The notes under the pieces are model-generated. The model saw nothing but the letters and a program-made list of their open reading frames with translations. It searched no databases and was not told where the DNA came from. Of a DNA stretch of 64,000 nucleotides, positions 61,660-64,000 are shown piece by piece. Within the stretch, counting starts at the first letter, position 1. Every line of letters starts with the position of its first letter. Both the position numbers and the translations under genes were made by a program. Source of the DNA: Membranihabitans marinus (GTDB lineage Bacteria; Bacteroidota; Bacteroidia; Chitinophagales; Saprospiraceae); assembly GCF_021729155.1 (NCBI RefSeq), contig NZ_JAJQYA010000007.1, positions 1-64,000 on the forward strand, given 5' to 3'.

Positions 61660-64000
61660 ATGGACCAGTTAATTAATTTCGAAAGAAGGCATATCGGTAT
61701 TTCTAATGAACAAAAATCAGCAATGTTGAAAACCATTGGTATGGATTCAACAGATGCAATGGTTAGACAAATCATTCCAGCAGAAATCCAATTGTCTCAT
61801 TTTGATTTAGACCTACCTGCAATGACTGAGGCTGAATATCTAAGTCATATTCAGACGAAAGCCATGAAAAATAAGGTCTTTAGATCGTTGATTGGTCAGG
61901 GTTACTACAATACCCATACCCCCTCTGCCATAAGAAGAAATATTTTGGAAAATCCAGGATGGTACACCCAATACACTCCATATCAGGCAGAGATTTCTCA
62001 GGGGCGTTTGGAAGCTTTGTTTAATTTTCAGACCGTTGTTTCCGACCTAACTGGATTTCCCATAGCCAATGCATCTTTATTGGATGAAGGCACAGCAGCA
62101 GCTGAAGCCGTATCCATGCTGATGGCTAGTGTCAATAAAAAGAATAAGAAAAATCCCAAGTCCATTTGTTTTATTCAAGACACCGTGTTCGCGCAAACAC
62201 GATCAGTGATATTATCTAGAACGAAACCTTTGGGCTACAGTATCCAATTATTTGGAGATATTTCGGAAGTAGATGTTGAAACTGCTGGAGTAGTAGTAAT
62301 TCAATATCCGGATAGCCGAGGGAATATAGCTCATATTAAAGATAAATATAGCGCTCTGTCTGATGCCGGTATCGGTTTGATCGCTATCTGCGACTTGTTA
62401 GCACTTACACTGTTGGAAAGCCCCGGACATTTAGGATTTGATGTAGCCGTAGGAACTACCCAACGCTTCGGTGTACCCATCGGTTTTGGAGGCCCACATG
62501 CTGGGTATTTCGCCTGTTTGGACAAATACAAGCGAGTTATTCCTGGACGAATCATCGGATTGAGTAAGGATGTTCATGGTAATCCAGCATATAGAATGGC
62601 ATTACAAACCAGAGAGCAACACATTAAAAGAGAAAAAGCGACCTCGAATATATGTACAGCACAAGCCTTGTTGGCTATTATGGCTGGGATGTATGCTGTG
62701 TATCACGGCCCCAAAAATCTTAGACGAATTGCCCTAAGAACTCATTTGTTGACCCATAGTCTCTATCAAGCCTTAGCTGCCGGTGGAATTGAGGTGGCCG
62801 AAACGGTATTTTTCGATACTATAGTGTTGCCTATGTCTCCGGAAGACCAGGGTGAAATTAGAAAGCTTGCCCTAGAGGCTGGATTCAACTTTCACTATAC
62901 CAATGAAGGTATTCAGATTTCTTTGGATGAGTTGTCTACTGAAAGTGAGGTTTTAGCTATATTGAAAATATTTGGAGTAACGGTCACTGAATTGTCTTAT
63001 ACCGGAAAATTAGAGGATACATATTTGCGAACCGACGCTATATTGAGTCATCCCGTATTTAATCAATATCGCTCGGAGACTAATCTAATGCGTTATATTA
63101 AATCTTTAGAGAACAAAGATTTGTCATTGGTTCATTCTATGATTCCTTTGGGATCTTGTACTATGAAGCTCAATGCAGCCTCTGAATTGATTCCTATTAC
63201 TTGGACGGAGTTTTCGACATTACACCCTTTTGTTCCTCAGAATCAAAGCCTTGGGTACCGTGAAATAATTGAAGATCTCGGTCAGTATTTAGCTAAAATT
63301 ACTGGATTTCACGCTTGCTCTTTTCAGCCAAATTCTGGCGCGCAAGGTGAATTTACTGGGCTCTTAGTTATTCGAGCTTATCATGAAGACCATGGAGGGG
63401 CGGATCGCAGACTAATTGTAATTCCAGCATCGGCTCATGGAACCAATCCAGCTTCAGCCGTATTGGCAGGATACGATGTAGCCATTGTCCGATCTGATGA
63501 AGATGGCAATATCGATTTAAAGGACTTAGAAGATATAATAAATAGACATGGTTCTGAGATAGCCGGCTTTATGGTGACTTATCCATCGACCCATGGGGTA
63601 TTCGAATCCACAGTGAAACAAGCCTGTGATATGATTCACGCCATCGGAGGATTGGTCTATATGGACGGTGCCAATATGAATGCACAAATTGGATATACCT
63701 CGCCTGGATTTATTGGGGCCGATGTATGTCACTTAAATTTGCATAAGACCTTTGCCATCCCGCACGGAGGAGGTGGGCCAGGGGTAGGACCTATCTGTGT
63801 AACTGAAGCGCTAAGTGATTACTTGCCAGGACATCCTTATTTGGAAGCCAATGAAGGCCAAAAGAGTATTGATGCCGTTGCTTCAGCTCCTTATGGATCG
63901 GCTAGTATTTTATTGATTTCCTATGCCTATGTTAGAATGTTGGGGGCTAGGGGATTAAAAAATGCTACAAAGTACGCCATCCTCAATGCCAATTACCTCA
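61660..64000 (+). CDS. gcvP: Glycine dehydrogenase (P protein), 3' end beyond window
   Basis: The frame is open from ATG 61660 (MDQLINFERRHIGISNEQKS) to the window end, 780 codons of an expected 950 or so. It is the fused one-chain P protein: the N-terminal half has YNTHTPSAIRRNILENPGWY and the C-terminal half has SMIPLGSCTMKLNAASELIP and the PLP-binding Lys in HLNLHKTFAIPHGGGGPGVG. It decarboxylates glycine in the cleavage system together with GcvT, GcvH and Lpd, none of which is in the window. About 160 bases separate it from metK, and no glycine riboswitch is recognised there. Confidence 0.96.
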   Translation, partial: MDQLINFERRHIGISNEQKSAMLKTIGMDSTDAMVRQIIPAEIQLSHFDLDLPAMTEAEYLSHIQTKAMKNKVFRSLIGQGYYNTHTPSAIRRNILENPGWYTQYTPYQAEISQGRLEALFNFQTVVSDLTGFPIANASLLDEGTAAAEAVSMLMASVNKKNKKNPKSICFIQDTVFAQTRSVILSRTKPLGYSIQLFGDISEVDVETAGVVVIQYPDSRGNIAHIKDKYSALSDAGIGLIAICDLLALTLLESPGHLGFDVAVGTTQRFGVPIGFGGPHAGYFACLDKYKRVIPGRIIGLSKDVHGNPAYRMALQTREQHIKREKATSNICTAQALLAIMAGMYAVYHGPKNLRRIALRTHLLTHSLYQALAAGGIEVAETVFFDTIVLPMSPEDQGEIRKLALEAGFNFHYTNEGIQISLDELSTESEVLAILKIFGVTVTELSYTGKLEDTYLRTDAILSHPVFNQYRSETNLMRYIKSLENKDLSLVHSMIPLGSCTMKLNAASELIPITWTEFSTLHPFVPQNQSLGYREIIEDLGQYLAKITGFHACSFQPNSGAQGEFTGLLVIRAYHEDHGGADRRLIVIPASAHGTNPASAVLAGYDVAIVRSDEDGNIDLKDLEDIINRHGSEIAGFMVTYPSTHGVFESTVKQACDMIHAIGGLVYMDGANMNAQIGYTSPGFIGADVCHLNLHKTFAIPHGGGGPGVGPICVTEALSDYLPGHPYLEANEGQKSIDAVASAPYGSASILLISYAYVRMLGARGLKNATKYAILNANYL

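Overview
The window is a piece of a Bacteroidota chromosome, most likely from the Saprospiria side of the phylum (the class placement is inference). The DNA is AT-rich. Promoters that can be read have the TAnnTTTG -7 box of this phylum. Two proteins carry type IX secretion (T9SS) type A C-terminal signals. Housekeeping families such as DUF2911, YceD-L32 and a tmRNA with a GNNNFALAA tag fit the same assignment.

Left arm, about 1-10.3 kb: an accessory region with almost every gene on the minus strand. The end of an IS21-type element has cut a GNAT acetyltransferase gene. Then follow small stress and detoxification-type genes: an NTF2-like protein, two DUF4287 proteins, three RibD/DHFR-like reductases, an alpha/beta hydrolase, DoxX, an SRPBCC-VOC fusion and an ArsR-type repressor. 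The repressor operon starts from a promoter whose -7 box lies inside a dyad. Upstream is a decaying restriction-type cluster (hsdR remnant, intact DUF488 gene, broken companion gene) and a methyltransferase. Short related sequences built on TAACGG recur between these units, so the region looks like a cassette or recombination hot spot.

10.3-21.8 kb: katG, an intergenic cluster of hairpin repeats, an alpha/beta hydrolase, an SDR oxidoreductase, a membrane protein with an AraC regulator, a DUF4437 cupin, and 1.9 kb with no gene.

21.8-35.1 kb: a cell-surface island. Two large calcium-binding (thrombospondin type 3) proteins share a C-terminal domain that I do not recognise, and two shorter T9SS proteins follow. 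One surface gene of each kind is preceded, about 260 bases upstream, by the same leader element.

35.1-64 kb: mostly core genome. It holds a fatty acid desaturase, tmRNA, a 5'-nucleotidase, a coiled-coil membrane protein, DUF2911, a sugar symporter plus AGE epimerase behind a LacI-type operator, folA, an RskA-like protein, an M1 aminopeptidase, DUF456, an ABC exporter, an M14 carboxypeptidase, a tricorn-like protease, yceD-rpmF, RidA, trpS, an FAH-family gene, metK and gcvP (cut by the window end).

The most unusual signal is a modular repeat in three intergenic clusters (12.9-14.2, 30.6-31.0 and 35.2-36.2 kb). Each full module is three consecutive hairpins followed by the tail TNCATTCAGTCA. 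Loops, linkers and tail are conserved, while the two arms of each hairpin change together from copy to copy.
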